Shown one piece after another: positions 58,061-64,000 of a stretch of 64,000 nt of DNA. The DNA is from a virus: positions 1-64,000 of IMG/VR virus record IMGVR_UViG_3300006104_000016. The stretch is one strand, 5' to 3'. The stretch's first letter is position 1, and each line of letters begins with the position of its first letter. Under the pieces are notes generated by a model. It did no database searches, was not told the origin of the DNA, and worked only from the letters and a program-made list of their open reading frames with translations. Made by a program: the position numbers and the translations under genes.

Positions 58061-58305
58061 TGCTTTCTTTTTATCGTTATCTACAGGCGAAAAAACATCT
58101 TGCGCTTCAAAATGAAACCATTAGAATGTATGCTGATGATTATACAAGAGGCACAATGAATGATATGCTTCAAGCACAAAAAGAAATGATTGAATTTGAA
58201 GTTGAATATTATCGTATGAAGTCGGTAAGATTGGGTTATATTGTATTGACATTATCTATTATTGGTGTTATACTGTATGGTTCATATAAGTATGGAGTAT
58301 TATAA
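58060..58305 (+). CDS. Small protein with C-terminal membrane anchor
   Basis: 81 residues; one C-terminal membrane segment (LGYIVLTLSIIGVILYGSY). TAATG overlaps at both ends. Unknown function. Confidence 0.55.
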   Translation: MLSFYRYLQAKKHLALQNETIRMYADDYTRGTMNDMLQAQKEMIEFEVEYYRMKSVRLGYIVLTLSIIGVILYGSYKYGVL

Positions 58306-58568
58306 TGGTAACAACAGTTAAAAATGTATCAAGATGGATTGCATCGAACTTGTTAATTATTGGAATATTTCTTGCAATTATTCTTTTAAATATAGCTTAT
58401 TATTTAATACCTAAAGGTGGTTTCAATGGCACCTTTGAAAAAGGTATTCAAAATCATTTAGTATGGTCGGTCAATAATGAATGTTATTTTGTCAAGCCAC
58501 TAAATACAACAGATGTTTTATTGGTCAGGTTATCTGATTGTGATAAAACAGAAACAAGAGGAAGATAA
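58305..58568 (+). CDS. Small protein with N-terminal membrane segment
   Basis: 87 residues; membrane segment LLIIGIFLAIILLNIAYYL, then a soluble region with two Cys (NECYFVKP and LSDCDK). Coupled to both neighbours. Unknown function. Confidence 0.55.
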   Translation: MVTTVKNVSRWIASNLLIIGIFLAIILLNIAYYLIPKGGFNGTFEKGIQNHLVWSVNNECYFVKPLNTTDVLLVRLSDCDKTETRGR

Positions 58569-58732
58569 TGGGTTCAAATTATAATATGTCAAAATCTACC
58601 AAAAGGTTACTATCAAGTCTTAAAGGTGAGAAAAGAGCAATTTGGAAAAAGATGATGATGTCAGCTGAGATGTCAGCAGCAAAAATGAAATTCGTTAAAC
58701 TTAAAGATATTATTAAACCTGAAGGAGAGTAA
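58568..58732 (+). CDS. 54-residue basic, Met-rich protein
   Basis: Starts MGSNYNMSKSTKRLL; repeated Lys and Met (KKMMMSAEMSAAKM). Starts in a TAATG overlap. Similar short basic proteins lie in phage accessory regions; unknown function. Confidence 0.5.
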   Translation: MGSNYNMSKSTKRLLSSLKGEKRAIWKKMMMSAEMSAAKMKFVKLKDIIKPEGE

Positions 58733-58733
58733 A

Positions 58734-58997
58734 ATGGCGTTATTTATTGAAGTAGAATCAGTTGAGAAAAATTGTAAAGTAATTTTAAATTTAGATGAAG
58801 TGATTGAGATTGCTCCACTCCGTGATGGTGGTTGTGCATTATTCATTTCTGATTCAGCTGCTGTAGGCGGCAAAACATCAATCAAGGTCAGAGATTCTTA
58901 CGACCAATTCAAACAATTCGCAATGCAAACTGTATCATCAGAAGATATTGCAAAGAGAATTAAGAGTTTAAAAGCACAAGCAGGCACATTGGAATAA
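58734..58997 (+). CDS. Small beta-rich protein
   Basis: 87 residues starting MALFIEVESVEKNCKVILN (GGAGAG upstream). Pattern resembles the 56584 protein (strand, LN-DEVIEI, strand). Unknown function. Confidence 0.55.
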   Translation: MALFIEVESVEKNCKVILNLDEVIEIAPLRDGGCALFISDSAAVGGKTSIKVRDSYDQFKQFAMQTVSSEDIAKRIKSLKAQAGTLE

Positions 58998-59006
58998 ACT
59001 AAATAA

Positions 59007-59030
59007 TAAGGTAAATTAACTCATACCTTA
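59007..59030 (+). promoter_or_regulatory. Small hairpin at the ribosome-binding site of the PurD-like gene
   Basis: TAAGGTA (59007-59013) pairs with TACCTTA (59024-59030); the 3' arm touches the AGGA ribosome-binding site before the ATG at 59040. It could tune translation. Confidence 0.4.
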
Positions 59031-59039
59031 GGAATTTAA

Positions 59040-60359
59040 ATGCTTATTCTCGTTCTTGATCCACCAGCATTAACTTTAGACTGGTGCTTACGCTGTGTTG
59101 CTGCCGGACACACAGTCAAATTGTATACCAAAGGCTCAAGGTCTTCCCATATAGGTGAAGGCCTTGTAGACAAGATTACCAATTGGCGCAAGTATATGGA
59201 TGTTGCCGATTTGATATTCTCATCAGATAACCTCGAAATGATGGATGAAATTGATGAGTATATTAAGAAAGGTTATCCTATATTTGGACCAGGTAAACGA
59301 GCAGCTAAACTAGAATTAGACCGTATGTATGGTCAAAAAGTAATTGAAGACTTTGGTGGTAAAGTTATACCATCACACCCATTCAGTAATTATGATGCAG
59401 CCATTCAATTCGTAAAAGAACATGGTGGTCGTTGGGTTTCTAAACCAATAGGTGAAGAAGAAGACAAGACATTATCATATGTTGCCAAAGATGAGGCAGA
59501 TATGATTGGTTTCTTAATGAAACATAAAGAAAAAGGTGGCGGTACCGGTAAGTTTATTCTACAAGAATTTAGACCTGGTATTGAACTATGTGTGACTGGT
59601 ATATTTGGCCCAGCAGGTTGGATGCCATTCTTTGCAGAAGGTTTTGAACATAAGAAACATATGAACAAAGACCTTGGTGTAAACACAGGAGAGATGGGAA
59701 CAGTTATCCGTTACACCAAACAATCTAAACTAGCAGATATGCTACTCAAACCAATGGCAGACACCTTACACAAGATTGGTTATGTTGGTATGCTAGATAT
59801 GAATTGTATCATTGATGAGAAAGATGGTACACCATGGCCAATGGAATGGACAGCAAGACCTGGATATCCTATGTGGAATATTCAACAACCTTTACATAAA
59901 GGTGACCCAGCAGAATGGATTTTAGATTGTGTTAAAGGTAAAAACACATTAGAAGTGGATTTTAAAACTTGTGTTGGTGTTGTAATGGCAAATTCAGATT
60001 TCCCACACAACAAAAACGAAGAAGAATCATACCTAGACTTCCCTGTTTTAACAGAGAAAGCAGAAGGTGATGATTATAAATTTATTCATCCTTGTGAAGT
60101 GAAACTATCAAAGACAGTTAAAATGGTCGATGGTGTGTTAGATGAAGAAGCCTATGAATGGGGAACAGCAGGTAGTTATATTGTTGTTTGCACAGGAGTA
60201 GGTGATACAGTATCAGAGGCAAAAGATAAAGCTTATGATATTGTCGATAAAGTTAAGTTTGGTAACGATGAACATCATAGAACCGATATCGGTGATAAAT
60301 GTGATGATGCATTGAAAAAATTACACAAACTTGGTTATTGTAAAGATTGGAAATATTAA
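59040..60359 (+). CDS. PurD-like ATP-grasp ligase
   Basis: 439 residues. N-terminal ~90 residues form a Rossmann-like domain but lack the GSGGREHA start of cellular PurD (here MLILVLDPPALTLDWC). The ATP-grasp core shows FILQEFRPGIEL, NTGEMGTVIRY, GYVGMLDMNCII and PMEWTARPGYP (metal-binding Glu/Arg). Cellular PurD joins glycine to phosphoribosylamine in purine synthesis. Given the divergence, it may ligate an amino acid to another acceptor. It lies alone among small genes. Confidence 0.75.
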   Translation: MLILVLDPPALTLDWCLRCVAAGHTVKLYTKGSRSSHIGEGLVDKITNWRKYMDVADLIFSSDNLEMMDEIDEYIKKGYPIFGPGKRAAKLELDRMYGQKVIEDFGGKVIPSHPFSNYDAAIQFVKEHGGRWVSKPIGEEEDKTLSYVAKDEADMIGFLMKHKEKGGGTGKFILQEFRPGIELCVTGIFGPAGWMPFFAEGFEHKKHMNKDLGVNTGEMGTVIRYTKQSKLADMLLKPMADTLHKIGYVGMLDMNCIIDEKDGTPWPMEWTARPGYPMWNIQQPLHKGDPAEWILDCVKGKNTLEVDFKTCVGVVMANSDFPHNKNEEESYLDFPVLTEKAEGDDYKFIHPCEVKLSKTVKMVDGVLDEEAYEWGTAGSYIVVCTGVGDTVSEAKDKAYDIVDKVKFGNDEHHRTDIGDKCDDALKKLHKLGYCKDWKY

Positions 60360-60377
60360 TTAATTAAGGAGAAAATT

Positions 60378-60680
60378 ATGGCAGATGATATTCAACAAGC
60401 AACACCTGAAGTGACAGCAACACCAGCACCTGAAGCTACACCAGCACCAGCTGCACCAGAAGCACCAGCATTTCATGCAGGACTATCTAATGTTTCTAAT
60501 GATATTGTTGGTTATATTAATAATGAATTAGTAAAACATAAAGAATTGCTTACCATCGTTAATGCTCTCAAAAAGAATGTTAATACATTACAAGGTGAAT
60601 TAAACACAGCAGGAGATAAATTACTTGCTGAAGAAAGAACACTTTGGGAAAAGATTAAACATATTTTTGCTAGAAAATAA
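60378..60680 (+). CDS. Pro/Ala-rich N-terminus plus coiled coil
   Basis: 100 residues: low-complexity Ala/Pro/Thr/Glu start (about 5-35), then a coiled coil (VNALKKNVNTLQGELNTAG). AAGGAGAAAATT precedes the start. Unknown function. Confidence 0.55.
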   Translation: MADDIQQATPEVTATPAPEATPAPAAPEAPAFHAGLSNVSNDIVGYINNELVKHKELLTIVNALKKNVNTLQGELNTAGDKLLAEERTLWEKIKHIFARK

Positions 60681-60682
60681 AC

Positions 60683-60711
60683 TTGACATAACAGCAGTAT
60701 TGTGTTATCCT
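60683..60711 (+). promoter_or_regulatory. Sigma70 promoter for the 60719 operon
   Basis: TTGACA (60683-60688), 17-nt spacer, TATCCT (60706-60711) with an upstream TG (extended -10). Very short leader before the ATG at 60719. Confidence 0.55.
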
Positions 60712-60718
60712 TTACATT

Positions 60719-61282
60719 ATGAATATATTTTACCTAGATAAAGACGAAACCGTTTGTGCGCAAATGCACAACGATAAACATTGTATAAAAATGATTTTAG
60801 AATATTCCCAGCTTTTATCCACGGCCCACCGTGTATTAGATGGCCAAGAAGTAACTGTAAAATCAAAAACTAATCGTAATGTTAAGCGTTGGATTCTATC
60901 TGATGACCGTGAAACTATTTTGTATTCAGCAACACACATCAACCATCCATCCGCTATCTGGTGTCGCCATAGTAATTCAAACTATATCTGGTTAAGTAAA
61001 CTACTCAAAGAACTATGTAAAGAATATACCTATCGTTATGGTAAAGTCCATAAGTGTGAACAGATAGGACTAGTTGATAAGTTATTTTGGAACACACCAA
61101 AGAATATACCTAATGCTAACTTTACCGAACCAACACCAGCTATGCCTGATGCGGTGAAGATAGCAGGAAATTCTTTGGCGTCCTACAGAAATTACTATAT
61201 AAACAATAAAACACATCTTGCTTCATGGCAAGGAAAAATTAATTCTAGACCAATTCCGGAGTGGTATAATGCCCAACTATGA
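60719..61282 (+). CDS. Conserved phage protein, possible DNA-repair glycosylase relative
   Basis: 187 residues. MNIFYLDKDETVCAQMHNDKHCIKMILEYSQLLSTAHRVLDG is highly characteristic of a T4-like phage family sometimes placed near pyrimidine-dimer glycosylases (DenV-like). I could not confirm catalytic residues, so treat the activity as unproven. A NYIWLSKLLKELCKEYTYRYG helix follows. Confidence 0.65.
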   Translation: MNIFYLDKDETVCAQMHNDKHCIKMILEYSQLLSTAHRVLDGQEVTVKSKTNRNVKRWILSDDRETILYSATHINHPSAIWCRHSNSNYIWLSKLLKELCKEYTYRYGKVHKCEQIGLVDKLFWNTPKNIPNANFTEPTPAMPDAVKIAGNSLASYRNYYINNKTHLASWQGKINSRPIPEWYNAQL

Positions 61283-61544
61283 GTTTAAGAATACAGAAAC
61301 AGATGAGATATTTGAAAAGAAAATGTCTTATACAGAATTAGACCAATACTTAATTGATAATCCTACACACATTAGGCATCATTCAGGCACACCTATTCTA
61401 TCTGACGGTATGAGATTAAATACACCTGGCACAGGTAAGGCTGATTCTACATTTGAGAAGTATGTTATTGGTAGAATGAAAGAACAAGTTGGTCAAAACA
61501 CAATCAAAGATGGTCACAAAACAAAAGCACCTAGAGAATGGTAA
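61269..61544 (+). CDS. Small FmdB-like protein without Cys
   Basis: 91 residues starting MPNYEFKNTETDEIFEKKM, which resembles the start of FmdB-type zinc-ribbon proteins (MP-YE--C) but lacks the cysteines. Conserved in T4-like aquatic phages to my recollection. Overlaps the previous gene by 14 nt and the next by seven. Confidence 0.6.
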   Translation: MPNYEFKNTETDEIFEKKMSYTELDQYLIDNPTHIRHHSGTPILSDGMRLNTPGTGKADSTFEKYVIGRMKEQVGQNTIKDGHKTKAPREW

Positions 61545-62194
61545 CATTTAATTATTGTCCGCCAAAAGTATTACCCAATTTAGAATCTGAAACCACATCT
61601 AAAGGTAGATTTTATATCTCACCTAATGGTCAGAAGTTACCATCAATCACAACTGTATTAGGTGCTTTAAAGAAAGAATCTATACAGAGATGGCGTGATA
61701 GGGTTGGTCATGATGTTGCTAATGCTATATCAAAGAAAGCATCTAATCGTGGTACCAATGTTCATACACTATGCGAGAGATATCTTAATAATGAACCATT
61801 AGGTGAAATTATGCCTGATGCTCAAGAAATGTTTTTATCTATTAAGCCATATCTCAATCGTATAGATAACATTAGATATCAAGAACAGGCATTATGGTCA
61901 GAGAAGTTAGGTGTAGCAGGTCGTGTTGATTGTATTGCTGACTTTGAATTAGATTTATCAGTCATTGACTTTAAAACATCTAAACGAGTTAAAGATTTAG
62001 AAGAAATTCAAGATTACTTTTGGCAAACAGCAGCATATGCCTTAATGTATGAAGAATTGATAGGTGAACCAATAAATAATTTGGTCATTATCATGGCAGT
62101 AGAAAATGGTGGACCTTTTATCTACAAGCAAAAAACGGAAGACTATATAGAAGGTCTTGTGAAGGCAATTAATTTTTATAAAGGAAAAATATGA
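61538..62194 (+). CDS. PD-(D/E)XK exonuclease (Cas4/MGME1-like)
   Basis: 218 residues. Motifs: SITTVLGAL, RGTNVHTLCERYL, GVAGRVDCIADFE (Asp) and LSVIDFKTSKR (D-x-K), with QTAAYALMYEEL as the following helix. This order fits MGME1/lambda-exonuclease-like nucleases of T4-like aquatic phages. It would process DNA ends during recombination or degrade host DNA. Confidence 0.8.
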   Translation: MVTFNYCPPKVLPNLESETTSKGRFYISPNGQKLPSITTVLGALKKESIQRWRDRVGHDVANAISKKASNRGTNVHTLCERYLNNEPLGEIMPDAQEMFLSIKPYLNRIDNIRYQEQALWSEKLGVAGRVDCIADFELDLSVIDFKTSKRVKDLEEIQDYFWQTAAYALMYEELIGEPINNLVIIMAVENGGPFIYKQKTEDYIEGLVKAINFYKGKI

Positions 62195-62655
62195 AAAAGT
62201 TATTATTCGTAGCATTATTATCAGCAGGCATTGCTCACGCTGATATTTTACCAAATGCAAAAGTAACACCAGGTAAACCTGATCCAAAATTAACAGCAGC
62301 AGTTATTTGTGCTAAAGGATTTACAACAACTACAGTTAGAAATGTAACCGAAGCAACAAAGAAACAAGTATATGCTAATTATAATGTAAAAAATCATGAA
62401 GGCTATTGCTCAGGTAAAGAAGGTTGTGAAGTTGACCATCTTATCTCATTAGAACTTGGTGGTTCAAATGATGTTGCTAATTTATGGCCTCAACCATTTG
62501 ATGGTGATAAAAATGCTCATCAAAAAGATAAATTAGAAAATCAATTACACGCTTTAATGTGTGCTGGTAAAATATCACAAGCAGATGCACAAAAAGCAAT
62601 TTCAACAAACTGGATTGATGCATATAAAAAATATGTAGATCCAAAGGCTAAGTAA
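62191..62655 (+). CDS. Secreted HNH nuclease
   Basis: 154 residues. Signal peptide (MKKLLFVALLSAGIAHA). HNH-type region: CEVDHLISLELGGSNDVANLWPQ with DH as the catalytic core and Asn as third ligand residue, plus KNAHQKDKLENQLHALMC. Two Cys upstream (YCSGKEGC) may form a disulphide. Overlaps the exonuclease gene by four bases. It would act in the periplasm or outside the cell. Confidence 0.75.
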   Translation: MKKLLFVALLSAGIAHADILPNAKVTPGKPDPKLTAAVICAKGFTTTTVRNVTEATKKQVYANYNVKNHEGYCSGKEGCEVDHLISLELGGSNDVANLWPQPFDGDKNAHQKDKLENQLHALMCAGKISQADAQKAISTNWIDAYKKYVDPKAK

Positions 62656-62656
62656 T

Positions 62657-62731
62657 ATGGCAACACCAAATAAACCACAAAAACCTGCACCAACCATACC
62701 TTCTAAAACTGGTGTACCACCTAAAAATTAA
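62657..62731 (+). CDS. 24-residue Pro-rich peptide
   Basis: MATPNKPQKPAPTIPSKTG...; begins one base after the previous stop and ends just before a promoter. Low information; could be non-coding. Confidence 0.35.
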   Translation: MATPNKPQKPAPTIPSKTGVPPKN

Positions 62732-62733
62732 GG

Positions 62734-62762
62734 TTGACAAACTTGAGAAAGTGTTATATAAT
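62734..62762 (+). promoter_or_regulatory. Perfect-consensus sigma70 promoter
   Basis: TTGACA (62734-62739), 17-nt spacer, TATAAT (62757-62762), then GGTTC. Reads into the 62790 ORF. Confidence 0.8.
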
Positions 62763-62789
62763 GGTTCATAATAAAAAAGGAGAAATGGT

Positions 62790-62933
62790 ATGAAAAAGTT
62801 AGCATTAGCATTAATGATTGCTTTCGGTTTCGCTACTTTCGCTTCTTTAGCAGCTGATAAAGCTCCTGCTAAACCTGCAAAAGCACCCGCGGTTAAATCT
62901 GCTGCAAAACCTGCACCAAAAGCTGCAAAGTAA
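62790..62933 (+). CDS. 47-residue secreted Ala/Lys/Pro-rich protein
   Basis: Signal peptide (MKKLALALMIAFGFATFASLA) then a mature tail of AKPAKAPAVK-type repeats, resembling histone H1 tails. AAAAAAGGAGAAATGGT precedes the start. Behind a perfect promoter and followed by a terminator, so a self-contained, probably strongly expressed unit. Confidence 0.6.
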   Translation: MKKLALALMIAFGFATFASLAADKAPAKPAKAPAVKSAAKPAPKAAK

Positions 62934-62954
62934 TATAAATAAAGATATAAGGTT

Positions 62955-62985
62955 TGGGAGAACCTATAAAATCTCCCATTTTTTT
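62955..62985 (+). terminator. Rho-independent terminator
   Basis: TGGGAGA (62955-62961), 10-nt loop, TCTCCCA (62972-62978), then seven T. A TATAAATA late-type core lies just before it at 62934-62941, but no late gene is obvious. Confidence 0.8.
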
Positions 62986-63010
62986 ACACACACACAAAAG
63001 GAGAAATACT

Positions 63011-63274
63011 ATGAGCATGACCCCGTATGAAATTCGTCTTGAGCTATTAAAAATGGCAAAAGATATGTTGTTAGATGACTTTCACTCACAAAAGGATATC
63101 TTACAACAACAATGGCAAACTGAAGTTGCGGCGGCACAAATTGCCGGCACAACATCACCAAATCATCCAGATTTGCCTAATTTTCCAACCGAAGATGCAA
63201 TTATTAAAAAAGCAGAAGTGCTTAATAATTTCGTTTCACAAACTCCACAACCTGAAGTAAAAATCAAAAAGTAA
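63011..63274 (+). CDS. Conserved small T4-like phage protein
   Basis: 87 residues starting MSMTPYEIRLELLKMAKDMLLDDF, a start I recognise from aquatic T4-like phages; otherwise a Pro/Gln-rich linker and basic end. AAAAGGAGAAATACT precedes the ATG; the longer frame from 62954 runs through the terminator. Unknown function. Confidence 0.65.
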   Translation: MSMTPYEIRLELLKMAKDMLLDDFHSQKDILQQQWQTEVAAAQIAGTTSPNHPDLPNFPTEDAIIKKAEVLNNFVSQTPQPEVKIKK

Positions 63275-63294
63275 AATCGTAATTGGAGATTATC

Positions 63295-63320
63295 TTGGCG
63301 CCTGTTTTAATGGGCGCCAA
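63295..63320 (+). terminator. Strong hairpin without T-run
   Basis: TTGGCGCC (63295-63302) and GGCGCCAA (63313-63320) form a perfect 8-bp stem with a 10-nt loop. CATTATT follows, so termination is uncertain; an RNA-stability role is possible. Confidence 0.45.
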
Positions 63321-63344
63321 CATTATTCAAAAAGGAGAAATATC

Positions 63345-63875
63345 TTGAGAAAGAATAATTCAGTAGTATCAGCAGTAGTAATAGTATTATGTTTATCAAT
63401 ATTCATGTATACTATGCCAAGTTTTAGTAAATCAGTAAGTAGAGAAATACAATCAATTCAAGTTGAAAGTGAATACACTAAAGAAATGGATTGCCTTGCT
63501 AAAAACATTTATTATGAGGCAGGCCATGAATCGTTTGAAGGTAAGTTAGCAGTTGCTCAAGTGACGCTAAACCGAACCAAAGAACCTGAATTCCCTAGTA
63601 GCATCTGTGGTGTTGTTTATCAAAAGAAAACAACCTATGGTGAAACTGTATGTCAATTTACATGGACATGCTTTAAAGTAAATACTAAATTAGATGAATA
63701 TACATGGCAAGAAGCGAAGTATATTGCTCATATAGCCTTGACAAAGCCAACATCACATGATATGATTAAAAAATCAAATGCTTTGTTTTATCATGCTGAC
63801 TATGTTAATCCACATTGGAATAAACATGGCATTATTACAAAGATTGGCCATCACATATTTTATGCAAGTATATAA
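63345..63875 (+). CDS. SleB-type cell-wall hydrolase
   Basis: 176 residues with a TTG start (AAAGGAGAAATATC upstream). N-terminal membrane/signal segment (VVSAVVIVLCLSIFMYTM), then CLAKNIYYEAGHESFEGKLAVAQVTLNR and PSSICGVVYQ, the SleB/Hydrolase_2 pattern with the catalytic Glu in YYEA. It would cleave peptidoglycan from the periplasmic side, distinct from the cytoplasmic GH19 endolysin. Confidence 0.8.
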   Translation: MRKNNSVVSAVVIVLCLSIFMYTMPSFSKSVSREIQSIQVESEYTKEMDCLAKNIYYEAGHESFEGKLAVAQVTLNRTKEPEFPSSICGVVYQKKTTYGETVCQFTWTCFKVNTKLDEYTWQEAKYIAHIALTKPTSHDMIKKSNALFYHADYVNPHWNKHGIITKIGHHIFYASI

Positions 63876-64000
63876 TGATAGAATTTGAAATTAAACCATA
63901 CGCAGGCGAATACCTAAAAGTTTTAAGAACAGAGTTTAATTCGCCTGACTCTGGTTTACCACCAAGAAATACTAAAGGTTTTAGTATACATGAAAGTGAA
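63875..64000 (+). CDS. Unknown protein, 3' end outside the window
   Basis: 42 codons visible, starting MIEFEIKPYAGEYLKVLRTEF in a TAATG overlap with the wall hydrolase stop. No family recognised. Confidence 0.5.
   Translation, partial: MIEFEIKPYAGEYLKVLRTEFNSPDSGLPPRNTKGFSIHESE

Noticed and set aside
1-64000. CRISPR array, insertion sequence, integrase or tRNA
   Set aside because: No regularly spaced direct repeats, transposase, integrase or tRNA-like sequence was found on either strand.

Overview
This window is a piece of a large, low-GC, T4-like tailed phage genome (class Caudoviricetes), probably one that infects a Gram-negative aquatic bacterium. The T4-type replisome is present: family B polymerase gp43, recombinase UvsX, helicase gp41, primase gp61, an Rnh-type 5' nuclease, NrdA and NrdB, and a gp31-like co-chaperonin. 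The accessory genes resemble those of marine and freshwater T4-like phages: a CsgF-like curli protein, a MoxR-type AAA ATPase paired with a VWA/HExxH protein, a PurD-like ATP-grasp enzyme, a glycosylation cluster and a GH19 endolysin. The spanin-like, LpxH-like and outer-membrane-directed proteins point to a Gram-negative host. No tRNA gene, insertion sequence, integrase or CRISPR array was found. Host and taxonomy are inferred only from gene content.

Layout. 1-1.53 kb (minus strand) holds a late-type operon: small membrane protein, lipase, small membrane protein, csgF (cut by the window edge). A 70-bp divergent region carries a consensus sigma70 promoter on the plus strand and a T4 late-type promoter on the minus strand. 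1.6-11.6 kb is the DNA replication and recombination operon. 11.6-19.3 kb is a tightly packed cluster of glycosyltransferases, sugar-activating and methyltransferase genes. 19.3-28.2 kb, behind a late-type promoter, encodes likely virion or capsid-interior proteins. Five of these begin with a peptide that matches the T4 capsid-targeting sequence position by position. 28.2-30.0 kb is a lysis cassette (Rz-like protein, GH19 endolysin, two holin-like proteins). 30.1-38.1 kb holds primase, ribonucleotide reductase and Rnh genes. 38.2-44.9 kb holds the VWA/HExxH protein, MazG-like, epimerase, GroES-like and small membrane proteins.

45.0-47.6 kb is a small minus-strand island, visibly richer in GC, where almost every gene has its own sigma70 promoter. 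47.6-57.4 kb continues on the plus strand with the same promoter module, many genes under 100 codons and several structured non-coding stretches. 57-64 kb holds further small genes, a PurD-like enzyme, a PD-(D/E)XK exonuclease, a secreted HNH nuclease and a SleB-type wall hydrolase.

The most notable observations are: (i) the run of capsid-targeting-like N-termini, which would place an NMNAT/P-loop protein and a ligase-fold protein inside the capsid; (ii) about nineteen near-identical promoter cassettes, some fused to stem-loops, like the mobile promoter-stem-loop cassettes of T4-type phages; (iii) structured non-coding RNA candidates near 48.9 and 50.7 kb. All family assignments come from reading motifs by eye. 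No database search was run.
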